The position numbers were made by a program, and so were the translations under genes. From an uncultured Collinsella sp. (GTDB lineage: Bacteria > Actinomycetota > Coriobacteriia > Coriobacteriales > Coriobacteriaceae), in the NCBI GenBank assembly GCA_902490305.1, contig CABUDI010000023.1:1-30003 (forward strand): a stretch of 30,003 nucleotides of DNA, given 5' to 3'. Positions within the stretch are counted from its first letter, which is position 1. Each line of letters starts with the position of its first letter. This document shows positions 16,453 to 24,357 of the stretch, piece after piece. Below the pieces are notes generated by a model. It had not been told where the DNA came from and did not search any database. It saw only the letters and a list, made by a program, of their open reading frames with translations.

Positions 16453-16463
16453 AAGAGACTCGC

Positions 16464-19463
16464 CTATTTCTTAAGAAGGTACGAATAGTTGTCGCGCACA
16501 GCCCTGATGGTCAGGCGGACGGCCTCGGGAAGACCGGTGTTGACGGCATCGACCGAGACGGTGCGGACCGTGCCGGCGACGCGAACCTTAAAGTGGTCCT
16601 CGTCCACGGCCAGGAAGCCCTCGTTCTCGGAGTTCTCCATGTCCTCCTCGCTCCAGAACAGGGTGAGCTTGTCCTTGTAGGGACGACCCTCCTGGTAGGG
16701 GCAGAACACGGCGCAGTTGCCGCACTCGTTGCACATGCCGTCGACATGGACGACCTGATGCTTGGCCAGGCCCGGCACTTTAATTGCCACGTTGGCGCGG
16801 TTGGGGCACACGTCGCAGCAGACCTCGCACACCGAGCCGCAGCCCAGGCAGCGAGTCTTGGTGCAGTTGCGCTTGTCGCGGCACAGCGACCCCTTGCGCT
16901 CGTAGCAGGTGTCCTCGCGGCCGGCCTGAGCATTCTGGTCGGCGTACTTGTTAAAGTCGACACCGGCAATGGCACGGGCGACCTCGGCGGCATCGGCGAT
17001 AGCCTCGACCACGGTGGCCGGACCGCGACGGCAGTCACCTGCAGCCCAGACGCCCTCGACGCCGGTGGAGGTGGCGGCGAGGCGGCCGCGACGGTCGTGC
17101 TCGACGCCCGCGGCGTCGTACAGGCTGGCATCGATGCCCTCGCCCACGGCGCAGATCACCGTGGTGGCGGAAAGCTCGACGGTCTCGCCCGTGGCAACAG
17201 GGCTGCGACGGCCGCTTGCATCCGGCTCGCCGAGCTCCATGACGTCGCAGGTCAGCACGGCGCCGTTGAGTGCCTTGGGCGCCAGCAGCTCGCAGAACTC
17301 AACGCCGTCGGCAAGAGCAAGATCGAGCTCTTCCTCGTCGGCGGGCATCTGCTTCTTGGTGCGACGATACACCAGGCGCACGTTCTTCACGCCAGCCAGG
17401 CGCTTGGCCACGCGAGCCGCGTCCATGGCGGTGTTGCCGGCGCCAATGACCACGACGTCCTCGCCCAGCTCGAGCTTCTCGCCCTTCTTGGCGGCCTCGA
17501 GGAACTCAAGCACGTCGAGCTCGGCGCCCTCGCGCAAACCTGCAGAGCCGGGCATCCAGGCACCGGTAGCCACGACCACGTCAGTAAAGCCCTGGGCCTT
17601 GAGCTCGTCGATGGACTCCACGCGGGCGTTGAGCTGCACCTTGGCGCCAAAGGCCAGGCAGAGCTCGGCATCGTGGGAGATATCGTCGCTGGCGATACGG
17701 AACTCGGGGATCACGTGACGGACCACGCCGCCGAGCGAGTCGCGGGCCTCGAAGATGGTGACGGGCACGCCGGCGCGCGTCAGGAAGAATGCCGTCGCCA
17801 GGCCGGCCGGGCCGCCGCCGATAACGGCAACGTTGCGCTCGCCGTCGTTGGCGATGGCCTGGGCGCGCAGCTTGGGCAGCACGGCGGTCATGGCCTCGCG
17901 GGCGGCCTTGAGCTTGCTGGCGCGAATCTGGGCGCCCTCGGGCTCGTAAAATGCACGCTCGCAGGCACGGCCGCAGGGATGCGGGCAGATGGTGCCGGTA
18001 ATGAACGGCAGGGCGTTGCGCTCGATGATAATGTTGAGCGCGTCCTCGTAGCGGCCCTCGTCAACAGCCGCCAGGTAGGCAGGAATGTCCTGCTGGATTG
18101 GGCAGCTCGTGCGGCACGGCGTGGTAAAGCAGTCGGAAAGCGGACTCTTGCCGGCAACCTTGCGGTCGGGCAGCGGACGCAGCGGCTTCTTGTAGAGCGG
18201 GTTGGTGAGCGAGTCGGCCTGGATCGCAGTCACGGCCTCGAGAGAGACGCCCGCGAACGGCTTGCCATCCAGGTCGGTAAACTCGCCGGCCATCTGGCTA
18301 AAGCGCTCGTAGCCACCGGGCTTGAGCACGTCGGTCGCCAGGGTAACGGGCCAAATGCCGGCGTCATACAAGGCGCGAATGTTGTAGACTGTGGCGCCGC
18401 CGGAGTAGCTGATGCGCAGCTTGCCATCGAACTGCTCGGTAATGCGACGGGCGGCCTCGATGGTCAGCGAGAACAGCGAACGGCCGGACATGTACATCTC
18501 GGTGGAAGGCAGCTCGTTCCTCGTCACGTCGACGGGGAAGGTGTTGGTCAGCTTGACGCCAAACTCCAGGCCGCGCTCGGCGCACAGGGCAATCAGGCGC
18601 TCGAACATGGGCACGGCATCGGCCCACTGCAGGTCCTCGCGGAAGTGCGTATCGTCGAAGACGATGTAGTCAAAGCCCAGCTCGTTGAGGCGCTGACGTG
18701 CAAACTCATAGCCCAGCAGCGTGGGGTTGCACTTGATGTAGGTATTGAGGCCCTTCTCGGTGATCAGATAGGTCGCGATGCGCTCGATCTCGGCCGGCGG
18801 GCAGCCGTGCAGGGTGGACTCCGTGATGGAGTTGGACACGCGCGCCGGGATGGATTCGACAAATGCGGCGTCGACATGCTCAAACTTGTCCAGGTTAGCG
18901 AGCGCCCACGTACGGCACTCGTTCCAAACCTCGGAGCCGCTGGCGTCTTTCATGCCCTCGATGTAGGCGTCGACCTTGGGGCTCTTGATGCCTTCCAGGT
19001 CATAACCCACGGACATGTTGAAGACAAAGCCGTCCGGGCTGCCCAGACCGTACTCGCGGGCAATCAGGTGGCAGGCGAACCATGCCTTCACGTACTCGGC
19101 AAAGGCCTGCGGAACCTCGAGCTCGGTCGACCACTCGCAGTTGTAGCACTCGTCCTGCGCCACAATGCAGGGTTTGTTCACACACTTGGAGAGCTCCTCG
19201 CCATCCATAACCTGAACGGTCTTGAGCTCAAAGAAACGGGAGCCGGCCACGTAGGATGCCACGATGTTCTGGGCCAGCTGCGTATTGGGACCGGCGGCCG
19301 GGCCAAACGGAGTCTCGATGCGCTCGTCAAAAATGGGAAGCGCGCCCTCCTGGTTGGTCGCGACCATCTTGCGCACGCCAAAGACGGCGCCCTGGGTCTT
19401 GTGCTCCTCGATGATCCAGTTCATCAGCTGCGAAAACGGGATCGGCCTCATGATGTCGCTCAT
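16464..19463 (-). CDS. ygfK: YgfK-type FAD/Fe-S oxidoreductase (putative selenate reductase subunit)
   Basis: A 999-residue protein, close to the 1032 of E. coli YgfK. The N-terminal part (to about 430) resembles the TIM-barrel of dihydropyrimidine dehydrogenase. Next come GltD-like Fe-S cysteines (C445, C450, C454 and C493, C497, C501) and two dinucleotide-binding motifs, VIGGGPAGLA (547-556) and VIGAGNTAMDAA (672-683). An FAD-closing AGDC follows at 808-811. The C-terminal section has 4Fe-4S cysteines (872-886 and 911-921). The usual label 'selenate reductase' is historical; in purine clusters it likely moves electrons between NAD(P)H and a purine intermediate. I start it at ATG 19463 because AGAGGAG lies at 19470-19476 and MSDIMRPIPFS matches the family start. 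The frame is open upstream to 19586 without support. Confidence 0.9.
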   Translation of the reverse strand: MSDIMRPIPFSQLMNWIIEEHKTQGAVFGVRKMVATNQEGALPIFDERIETPFGPAAGPNTQLAQNIVASYVAGSRFFELKTVQVMDGEELSKCVNKPCIVAQDECYNCEWSTELEVPQAFAEYVKAWFACHLIAREYGLGSPDGFVFNMSVGYDLEGIKSPKVDAYIEGMKDASGSEVWNECRTWALANLDKFEHVDAAFVESIPARVSNSITESTLHGCPPAEIERIATYLITEKGLNTYIKCNPTLLGYEFARQRLNELGFDYIVFDDTHFREDLQWADAVPMFERLIALCAERGLEFGVKLTNTFPVDVTRNELPSTEMYMSGRSLFSLTIEAARRITEQFDGKLRISYSGGATVYNIRALYDAGIWPVTLATDVLKPGGYERFSQMAGEFTDLDGKPFAGVSLEAVTAIQADSLTNPLYKKPLRPLPDRKVAGKSPLSDCFTTPCRTSCPIQQDIPAYLAAVDEGRYEDALNIIIERNALPFITGTICPHPCGRACERAFYEPEGAQIRASKLKAAREAMTAVLPKLRAQAIANDGERNVAVIGGGPAGLATAFFLTRAGVPVTIFEARDSLGGVVRHVIPEFRIASDDISHDAELCLAFGAKVQLNARVESIDELKAQGFTDVVVATGAWMPGSAGLREGAELDVLEFLEAAKKGEKLELGEDVVVIGAGNTAMDAARVAKRLAGVKNVRLVYRRTKKQMPADEEELDLALADGVEFCELLAPKALNGAVLTCDVMELGEPDASGRRSPVATGETVELSATTVICAVGEGIDASLYDAAGVEHDRRGRLAATSTGVEGVWAAGDCRRGPATVVEAIADAAEVARAIAGVDFNKYADQNAQAGREDTCYERKGSLCRDKRNCTKTRCLGCGSVCEVCCDVCPNRANVAIKVPGLAKHQVVHVDGMCNECGNCAVFCPYQEGRPYKDKLTLFWSEEDMENSENEGFLAVDEDHFKVRVAGTVRTVSVDAVNTGLPEAVRLTIRAVRDNYSYLLKK

Positions 19464-19537
19464 AGTGAGCTCCTCTCTGTAACGCCCGGCGAGACCGCGC
19501 GGCGGGCGCAAATACGGTGTAGCGCTAGCACAGCGCC

Positions 19538-19596
19538 GGCGACCCCGCGGAGGTCGCCTATACGCGCGCCGGATGCGGCGAAACATCCGACGCGCG
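19538..19596 (-). other. Two stem-loops between ssnA and ygfK
   Basis: The first, 19563-19596, pairs CGCGCG and CGGATG with their complements (12 pairs, one C-A mismatch, 8-nt loop). The second, 19538-19558, is a GGCGACC stem with a 7-nt loop. They fill part of the 149-bp gap inside the operon, just after the ssnA stop. No T tract follows, so full termination is unlikely. They may protect mRNA 3' ends or lower downstream expression. Confidence 0.5.
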
Positions 19597-19612
19597 TGAA
19601 TCTACTTGTGAA

Positions 19613-20968
19613 TTAGTAGGTGCGATCGTTGAGCGTGCTCCAGAGCTTCTTGGACTCAGCCATGGTCCACGCGTTGATCTTGTCCTCATCAATGCCAACG
19701 AACTCGCGATCCTTGTACAGGACGCGGCCGTTGATGATGGTGGTGCGGCAGTTTTTACCCATCATGCCAAAGAGCATGTGGCCGTCGATGTTCTCCTCGC
19801 TCAGCGGCGTAAAGGGCTTGTAGTCCATGACGATGACGTCGGCGGCAGCGCCGGCCTCGAGCACGCCGAGCTTGCGATCGAAGTACTTGCTCGCCATCTT
19901 GGCGTTGTTCTCGAACAGCATGGTCATGGCCTCGCACCAGCCCACGTTGGGCATGGCGGCGTTGTGGCGCTGAATGATCAGGAAGACCTTAAGGCTCTCG
20001 AGCATATCGTGGGTGTAGGCATCGGTGCCCATGCACACGGGAATACCGCGGCGGAAGAACTCGAGCACGGGGGCGCAGCCCACGGCGTTACCCATATTGG
20101 ATTCGGGGTTGTTGACGAGCCAGGTGCCGGACTCCTTGACGATATCCATCTCGGCAGGCGTCACGTGGATGCAGTGGCCCAGCATGGTGTCGGGACCCAG
20201 CAGGTTGTGCTGCAGCAGGCGCTCGACGGGGCTGATGCCGCCGCGGTTGAGGCGGGAATCCCACACGTCGTTCATGCCCTCGCACACATGGATGTGGAAG
20301 CCGGTCAGGCCGTTGTTGGCCTCGGCCATCTTATCCATGGTCTCGTCCGAAAGCGTAAAGGTGGCATGTCCGCCAAACATGGCGGCGATCATATGGTTGT
20401 CGTTATCGCGACGCTCCTTGGCGGCCCACTGGGCAAATTCGGCGTTCTCGGCAATGGCCTGGTTGCATTTTTCCTGGCCGCGGCGATCGGAGACCTCGTA
20501 GCACAGGCACGAACGCATGCCCAGCTCCTGAGCTGCATCCTTAATGGTAAAGAGGCTTCCCGGGATCTCGCAGAAGCTCGCGTGGTGGTCGAAGATCGTG
20601 GTGACACCATCGCGAATGGAGTCCAGAATCGTGGCATAGGCGCTTGCCTTGGTGCCGTCGAGCGTCAGATTGTCGTCGATCTTCCACCACTGCTGCTCAA
20701 GATTCTCCAGGAAGTTGGTGGGGTTGCAGCCCTTAATGGCAAGGCCGCGGGCCAGACCCGAGTAGATGTGGGTGTGGCAGTTGATGAGTCCGGGCATGAT
20801 GAGGTTGCCCTGGGCATCGACGTACTCGGCATCCGGGTACTTGGCCTTGAGCTCGCACTCGGGACCTACTTCGACGATCGTATCTCCGTCAATGGCGACC
20901 GCACCGTTTGGAATGAACGGGGCCTGAGCATTGCGGGTAAAGACGGAACCGTTAGCGACCAGAAGCAT
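19613..20968 (-). CDS. ssnA: Putative aminohydrolase SsnA
   Basis: A 451-residue member of the amidohydrolase/cytosine deaminase superfamily. The metal-binding pattern is present: CHTH (H65, H67), FHIHVCE (H225, H227, E230), GHCIH (H265) and GTDAY (D316). The family deaminates or hydrolyses ring C-N bonds; in the anaerobic purine cluster it probably deaminates a purine-derived intermediate. The exact substrate is not proven by sequence. I prefer the ATG at 20968, which has GAAGGGAG upstream, to the one six codons earlier, which has none. It follows the permease in the operon and precedes ygfK. Hairpins lie at both junctions. Confidence 0.9.
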   Translation of the reverse strand: MLLVANGSVFTRNAQAPFIPNGAVAIDGDTIVEVGPECELKAKYPDAEYVDAQGNLIMPGLINCHTHIYSGLARGLAIKGCNPTNFLENLEQQWWKIDDNLTLDGTKASAYATILDSIRDGVTTIFDHHASFCEIPGSLFTIKDAAQELGMRSCLCYEVSDRRGQEKCNQAIAENAEFAQWAAKERRDNDNHMIAAMFGGHATFTLSDETMDKMAEANNGLTGFHIHVCEGMNDVWDSRLNRGGISPVERLLQHNLLGPDTMLGHCIHVTPAEMDIVKESGTWLVNNPESNMGNAVGCAPVLEFFRRGIPVCMGTDAYTHDMLESLKVFLIIQRHNAAMPNVGWCEAMTMLFENNAKMASKYFDRKLGVLEAGAAADVIVMDYKPFTPLSEENIDGHMLFGMMGKNCRTTIINGRVLYKDREFVGIDEDKINAWTMAESKKLWSTLNDRTY

Positions 20969-21073
20969 AAATGCTCCCTTCAACATCAGGGGCGGGGTTT
21001 GACACCTCTGACATGGCGGAGTGCGAAGCGCCGGCCTACACCGGAAACGGGCCCTCTCCCGTCAACGCTTCAC

Positions 21074-21147
21074 CAAAGGGACAAACCCTTTGAAGTGCGG
21101 CTTGGCGCCGCATGACGTCGGCGGACGAGGCGATGCGCCCGCCGACG
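21074..21147 (-). other. Two stem-loops between permease and ssnA genes
   Basis: CAAAGGG-ACAAA-CCCTTTG (21074-21092) is a perfect 7-bp hairpin. CGTCGGCGG with its complement (21116-21124 and 21139-21147) is a perfect 9-bp stem with a 14-nt loop. Neither has a following T tract. Like the pair after ssnA, they sit at a gene junction inside the operon. Confidence 0.5.
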
Positions 21148-21163
21148 AATAGCACCGAATTGG

Positions 21164-22558
21164 TTACTTCTTGCTCTCGGGCAAGACCAGATCCACGGCA
21201 GCGTCCTTGGCAGCATCGATGTGCTGAGCCACGACCGGCGTCTGCGGAAGAATCAGGTTAAGGACAATGGCCATGATGGCGGTGGGGGTTACGGCATTGG
21301 AGCCGATGACGGTGGGCACCCAGGTGGGCATACCCTCGCCGGCAAGGCAACCGCTGGCCATCCAGATACCCAGGCCAAAGACGACGGAGGTACCGACGAT
21401 GGTGGTAGTGCGCTGCGTGAGGCCCTCGCGGGTGAACATGCGCACGCCGTTCATGGTGATGGTGCCAAAGACGCCGACGGTCGCGCCGCCGATGACGGGC
21501 TGCGGGATAGCGGAAAGGACGGCAGAGAGCTGCGGGAACAGGCCGGCGATGGCAAAGACGGCCGCGATGATCACAAAGACCCACTTGTTGACGACCTTGT
21601 TGGAGCAGATGATGCCCACGTTCTGGCCAAGGGCGCTGGTGGGAAGACCGCCCAGCAGGCCGCCGACCATAGAGGTGAGGCCCTGGGACACGATAGCGCC
21701 GGAGAGCTCGCGCTCGGTGGGCATACGGTCGATGGAGCCCAGGCAGGCGGCAGAGACGTCGCCGATAACCTGGATGGCAACCATGGGGAACACGACGGCG
21801 AGGGTAATGCAGACCTCGGGATCAAACTCGAGCGCATAGGGCATGAGCTTGGGAAGGGCGAAGACCTGGGCGGTGGCGACGCTGGAGAAGTCGATCATGC
21901 CAAAGGGAATGGAGACGATCATACCAACGATCATGCCAAAGAACACGGATCCCAGCTTGAGCGTGCCCTTGCCAAAGTTGGCGAGCGCAAAGACCACGGC
22001 GAAGGTGATAAGAGCGACGCACCACGCCTGCGGGGTGCCCCACAGCGGCGTACCCATACCGCCGGCCATGTACTTGACGGCCGTGGGATAGAGAGAGACG
22101 CCAATGGAGAAGATGACCGTACCGGTCACGACGGGCGGGAACAGCCACTTGATCTTGCTGTAGGCCAGACCAAAGAGGACCGCGACGGCACCGCCGACAA
22201 TCTCGCCGCCCAGCAGCGCGCCAAAGCTAAAACCCGAGGCACCCATGGCCTGCAGGGCCGGCAGGAACGCGAACGAAACGCCCATGACGATGGGCAGGCC
22301 GCCGCCGATACGACGGAAGGGAGCGAAGGCCTGAAGGGCCGTATCGATCGCCGAAAGAATGAGCGCGACCTGGATGATGTCGGTGCTCTGCTGGCTATTA
22401 AAGCCGTAGACGCCGGCCATGATGACCGCCGGGGTAATGATGCCGGCAAACGATGCCAGTACGTGCTGAAGGGCACACGGGATCATTTCCTTAACGGGAG
22501 GCATGCCTTCGCGAGTGAACAGGGCTTCAGTGCCGTTCGTAACCGTCTCCTGGGTCAT
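21164..22558 (-). CDS. NCS2-family purine permease (urate/xanthine transporter)
   Basis: A 464-residue membrane protein with the many hydrophobic segments of the nucleobase:cation symporter-2 family (14 helices in known members). Family marks include LQHVLASFAG in the first helix (H32), GGGLPIVMG (85-93) and the GQNVGIICSN block (311-320). Relatives are UacT, XanP and XanQ of E. coli, which import urate or xanthine with protons. Two departures are visible. The near-invariant glutamate of helix 8, in the position before VIGDV, appears to be Q263. The signature QNxGxxxxT has N at the threonine position. These may alter specificity or coupling. It is the first gene of the purine operon, so urate or xanthine uptake is the likely role. 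The start has only a weak ribosome site. Confidence 0.92.
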   Translation of the reverse strand: MTQETVTNGTEALFTREGMPPVKEMIPCALQHVLASFAGIITPAVIMAGVYGFNSQQSTDIIQVALILSAIDTALQAFAPFRRIGGGLPIVMGVSFAFLPALQAMGASGFSFGALLGGEIVGGAVAVLFGLAYSKIKWLFPPVVTGTVIFSIGVSLYPTAVKYMAGGMGTPLWGTPQAWCVALITFAVVFALANFGKGTLKLGSVFFGMIVGMIVSIPFGMIDFSSVATAQVFALPKLMPYALEFDPEVCITLAVVFPMVAIQVIGDVSAACLGSIDRMPTERELSGAIVSQGLTSMVGGLLGGLPTSALGQNVGIICSNKVVNKWVFVIIAAVFAIAGLFPQLSAVLSAIPQPVIGGATVGVFGTITMNGVRMFTREGLTQRTTTIVGTSVVFGLGIWMASGCLAGEGMPTWVPTVIGSNAVTPTAIMAIVLNLILPQTPVVAQHIDAAKDAAVDLVLPESKK

Positions 22559-22645
22559 TTGACCACCAATCCTCGAAGTAGTTGTTTTCGCATCTAACGC
22601 TCTATTGTGACGCAGTGCGGGGTTGAGGTTGTGCCTTCATTGCAT

Positions 22646-22674
22646 ATCGTATTAAAGATGATTCTCATTCTCAA
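22646..22674 (-). promoter_or_regulatory. Candidate promoter of the permease operon, with a Fur-box-like dyad
   Basis: Minus-strand TTGAGA, a 17-bp spacer, and TACGAT. It would start transcripts about 80 bp upstream of the permease ATG. Overlapping the -35 and spacer, TGATTCTCATTCTCA (22659-22673, plus strand) matches a TGATAATCATTATCA Fur/PerR-type box at 12 of 15 positions. Whether a metal regulator acts here is unproven. Confidence 0.4.
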
Positions 22675-22701
22675 TAATAATTTTTTGTTATCAGACTATT
22701 C

Positions 22702-22711
22702 TTCAGCTGAA
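22702..22711. promoter_or_regulatory. Palindrome TTCAGCTGAA upstream of second regulator
   Basis: A perfect 10-bp palindrome in the AT-rich divergent intergenic space of 352 bp between the permease and the second YheO-type regulator. It is a possible operator. The dyad types found upstream of the first regulator are not repeated here. The direct repeats TGGTCAA near 22743 and 22771 are the only other pattern I noticed. Confidence 0.3.
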
Positions 22712-22910
22712 ATAACGCATTTCCGCAGGTCAGGAAAGTGTCTGGTCAAAATACCATCTAACTTTTCTTTTGGTCAACCGTTTACCGCTAAATTCCTACC
22801 GTTCGTCTGCATTACGCAATGTACCTGCGGATATACGAGATGATGGGCAGCGTGTTACCATGAGAAAAAATTGTTATGAACATTTCCGATTTCACCCAAA
22901 GGAGTTGCCC

Positions 22911-23567
22911 GTGAACGAGACCGTACGTCGCTTTTTGCCGATGGTCGATTTTCTGGAGCAGATACTCGGCAAAAACAGCGAAATCGTGCTGCACGATTTC
23001 TCGGATCCCGACCACGCCATCGTTGATATTCGCAACGGCATCGTGAGCGGCCGCAAGGTCGGCGGTCCCGCCACCGATCTGGCACTCAAGATCATGCACG
23101 ACGCCAAGTATCGCGACCTGCCGTTTATTACGGGCTACGAGGGGCGCGGTGCCGGCGGCAAGACGTTGGAGTCAGCGACGTACTTTATCCGCGAGAATGA
23201 CGAGATCGTCGGTATGCTCTGCGTCAACACCGACCTCTCGACCGTGCGCTCCATCAACGCCATGGCGCAGCAGCTCATGGCGTGCTTCGACGCGGCGCCG
23301 ACGCGCACGGAGCCCGCCCCTATCGAGGTCGAAAGCCTTTCGGAGTCCACACAGGAGCTCATCGACCGCAGCATTGCCGAGTTGCTGAGCACGCGCGGAC
23401 TGGATGTGGCGTCGCTTGGTCAGAGCGACCGCGTGGACGTCATTCGCCACCTCAACGGCAACGGGGTGTTCATGCTCAAGGGCGCCGTGGCCTGCGCCGC
23501 CACCGCGCTGGGTATCTCGGAGCCCAGCGTCTACCGCTACCTGCAAAAAGTTCGCAAGGAGGGCTAA
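22911..23567 (+). CDS. Second YheO-type transcriptional regulator (PAS_6 + HTH_22)
   Basis: A 218-residue paralogue of the regulator at 1574-2227. The PAS domain covers about residues 6-112 (IVSGRKVGGPATDLAL, then ATYFIRENDEIVGMLCVNTD). The helix-turn-helix is at about 165-213, ending in SEPSVYRYLQKVRK. I chose the GTG at 22911, since AAAGGAG lies at 22898-22904 with 6-bp spacing and the length then matches the paralogue; an upstream ATG at 22860 is possible. It diverges from the permease operon, so its likely role is purine-responsive control of that operon. A strong terminator follows at 23612. Confidence 0.88.
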   Translation: MNETVRRFLPMVDFLEQILGKNSEIVLHDFSDPDHAIVDIRNGIVSGRKVGGPATDLALKIMHDAKYRDLPFITGYEGRGAGGKTLESATYFIRENDEIVGMLCVNTDLSTVRSINAMAQQLMACFDAAPTRTEPAPIEVESLSESTQELIDRSIAELLSTRGLDVASLGQSDRVDVIRHLNGNGVFMLKGAVACAATALGISEPSVYRYLQKVRKEG

Positions 23568-23611
23568 CGGGCAACATGAAGCGCGGCTCCACAAGCGATC
23601 CGTCACTTGAC

Positions 23612-23650
23612 AAAAGACCCTGCAGCTCGCACGCGCTGCAGGGTCTTTTT
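23612..23650. terminator. Strong bidirectional intrinsic terminator
   Basis: A perfect 15-bp stem (AAAAGACCCTGCAGC and its complement) with an 8-nt loop, followed by TTTTT on the plus strand and by a T-run on the minus strand from the arm's A tract. It serves the regulator (plus) and RidA (minus), which converge here. Confidence 0.9.
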
Positions 23651-23679
23651 GCATGTCATGTTTAGTTGTGGCCAACGCC

Positions 23680-24057
23680 TTAGAGAGCGGCAACGACCTC
23701 GATCTCGACCAGACCGCCAGCCGGAAGGGCGGCAACCTGGAAGGCGCTGCGCGCGGGGAACGGGGCCTCGAACTTGGAGGCGTAGATCTCGTTCACGGCG
23801 GCGAAGTCGGCGATGTCGGCCAGGTAGACCGTGGTCTTGACGACATCGGCAAAGGTAGCGCCGGCAGCGGTCAGCAGGGCCTCGACGTTGGCGAGGGACT
23901 GCTTAGCCTGGGCCTCGACGCCCTCGGGCATCTTGCCGGTTGCGGGGTCGATGCCCAGCTGGCCGGACAGGAACACCATGTTGCCGGTCTGGATACCAGG
24001 GGAATACGGGCCGATGGCTGCGGGTGCGTTATCGGAAGACACGACGGTCTTGCTCAT
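23680..24057 (-). CDS. ridA: RidA/YjgF/UK114 family deaminase
   Basis: A 125-residue protein of the usual family length. RidA hydrolyses reactive enamine/imine intermediates, such as 2-aminoacrylate, to keto acids and ammonia. Conserved residues are visible: GPYS (16-19), the substrate-binding arginine R103 in PARSAFQVAALP, and the glutamate in VEIEVVA. The ATG at 24057 has TAAGGAG just upstream; the longer frame to 24132 has no support. The link to this region may be meaningful, because diaminopropionate ammonia-lyase forms an aminoacrylate intermediate (established for fold-type II ammonia-lyases). Physical association is only loose, and RidA genes are found in many contexts. Confidence 0.93.
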   Translation of the reverse strand: MSKTVVSSDNAPAAIGPYSPGIQTGNMVFLSGQLGIDPATGKMPEGVEAQAKQSLANVEALLTAAGATFADVVKTTVYLADIADFAAVNEIYASKFEAPFPARSAFQVAALPAGGLVEIEVVAAL

Positions 24058-24146
24058 GTTTATCTCCTTACGATCAGTTGAGAAAGCGTGAGCGCGGCGT
24101 TCACACCGGGAGGCACAGTTCGGTCTGAACACCGCGCTTGATTGGG

Positions 24147-24175
24147 ATGGTACTCAAGGTTTCTGTTTGATGCAA
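24147..24175 (-). promoter_or_regulatory. Candidate RidA promoter
   Basis: Minus-strand TTGCAT, a 17-bp spacer, and TACCAT. It lies about 90 bp upstream of the ridA start. Just upstream are two similar AT-rich blocks, GCAAGAATATTATC (24172-24185) and GCGAGAATATTTTATC (24191-24206), repeated at 19 bp, which may bind a regulator or be an UP-type element. Confidence 0.35.
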
Positions 24176-24357
24176 GAATATTATCAGCTTGCGAGAATAT
24201 TTTATCGCCCAACGGTCTCCCCGAACCGCTGAACGGTTCTCATGTGGAGCAGCCAGTCCAAGCTGCTGAAGACTTTATCCCGCTTGGAGCACGGGCATCG
24301 CCTGCCGCAACGGCGCCACTATACTTTTAATTATCTGAGCATTTTGAAAGGCAGGAT

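Noticed and set aside
16464..19463. YgfK as a true selenate reductase
   Set aside because: The label is historical. The genomic context and domain layout fit purine metabolism better, and nothing here supports selenate as the substrate.
16593..19616. A long open frame on the plus strand opposite ygfK (over 1000 codons)
   Set aside because: It has Val/Gly/Ala/Asp/His-biased composition with no domain and mirrors a certain gene; in high-GC DNA the antisense frame often stays open. Similar shadows opposite dpaL, xdhD, ssnA, the permease and the U32 gene were also left out.
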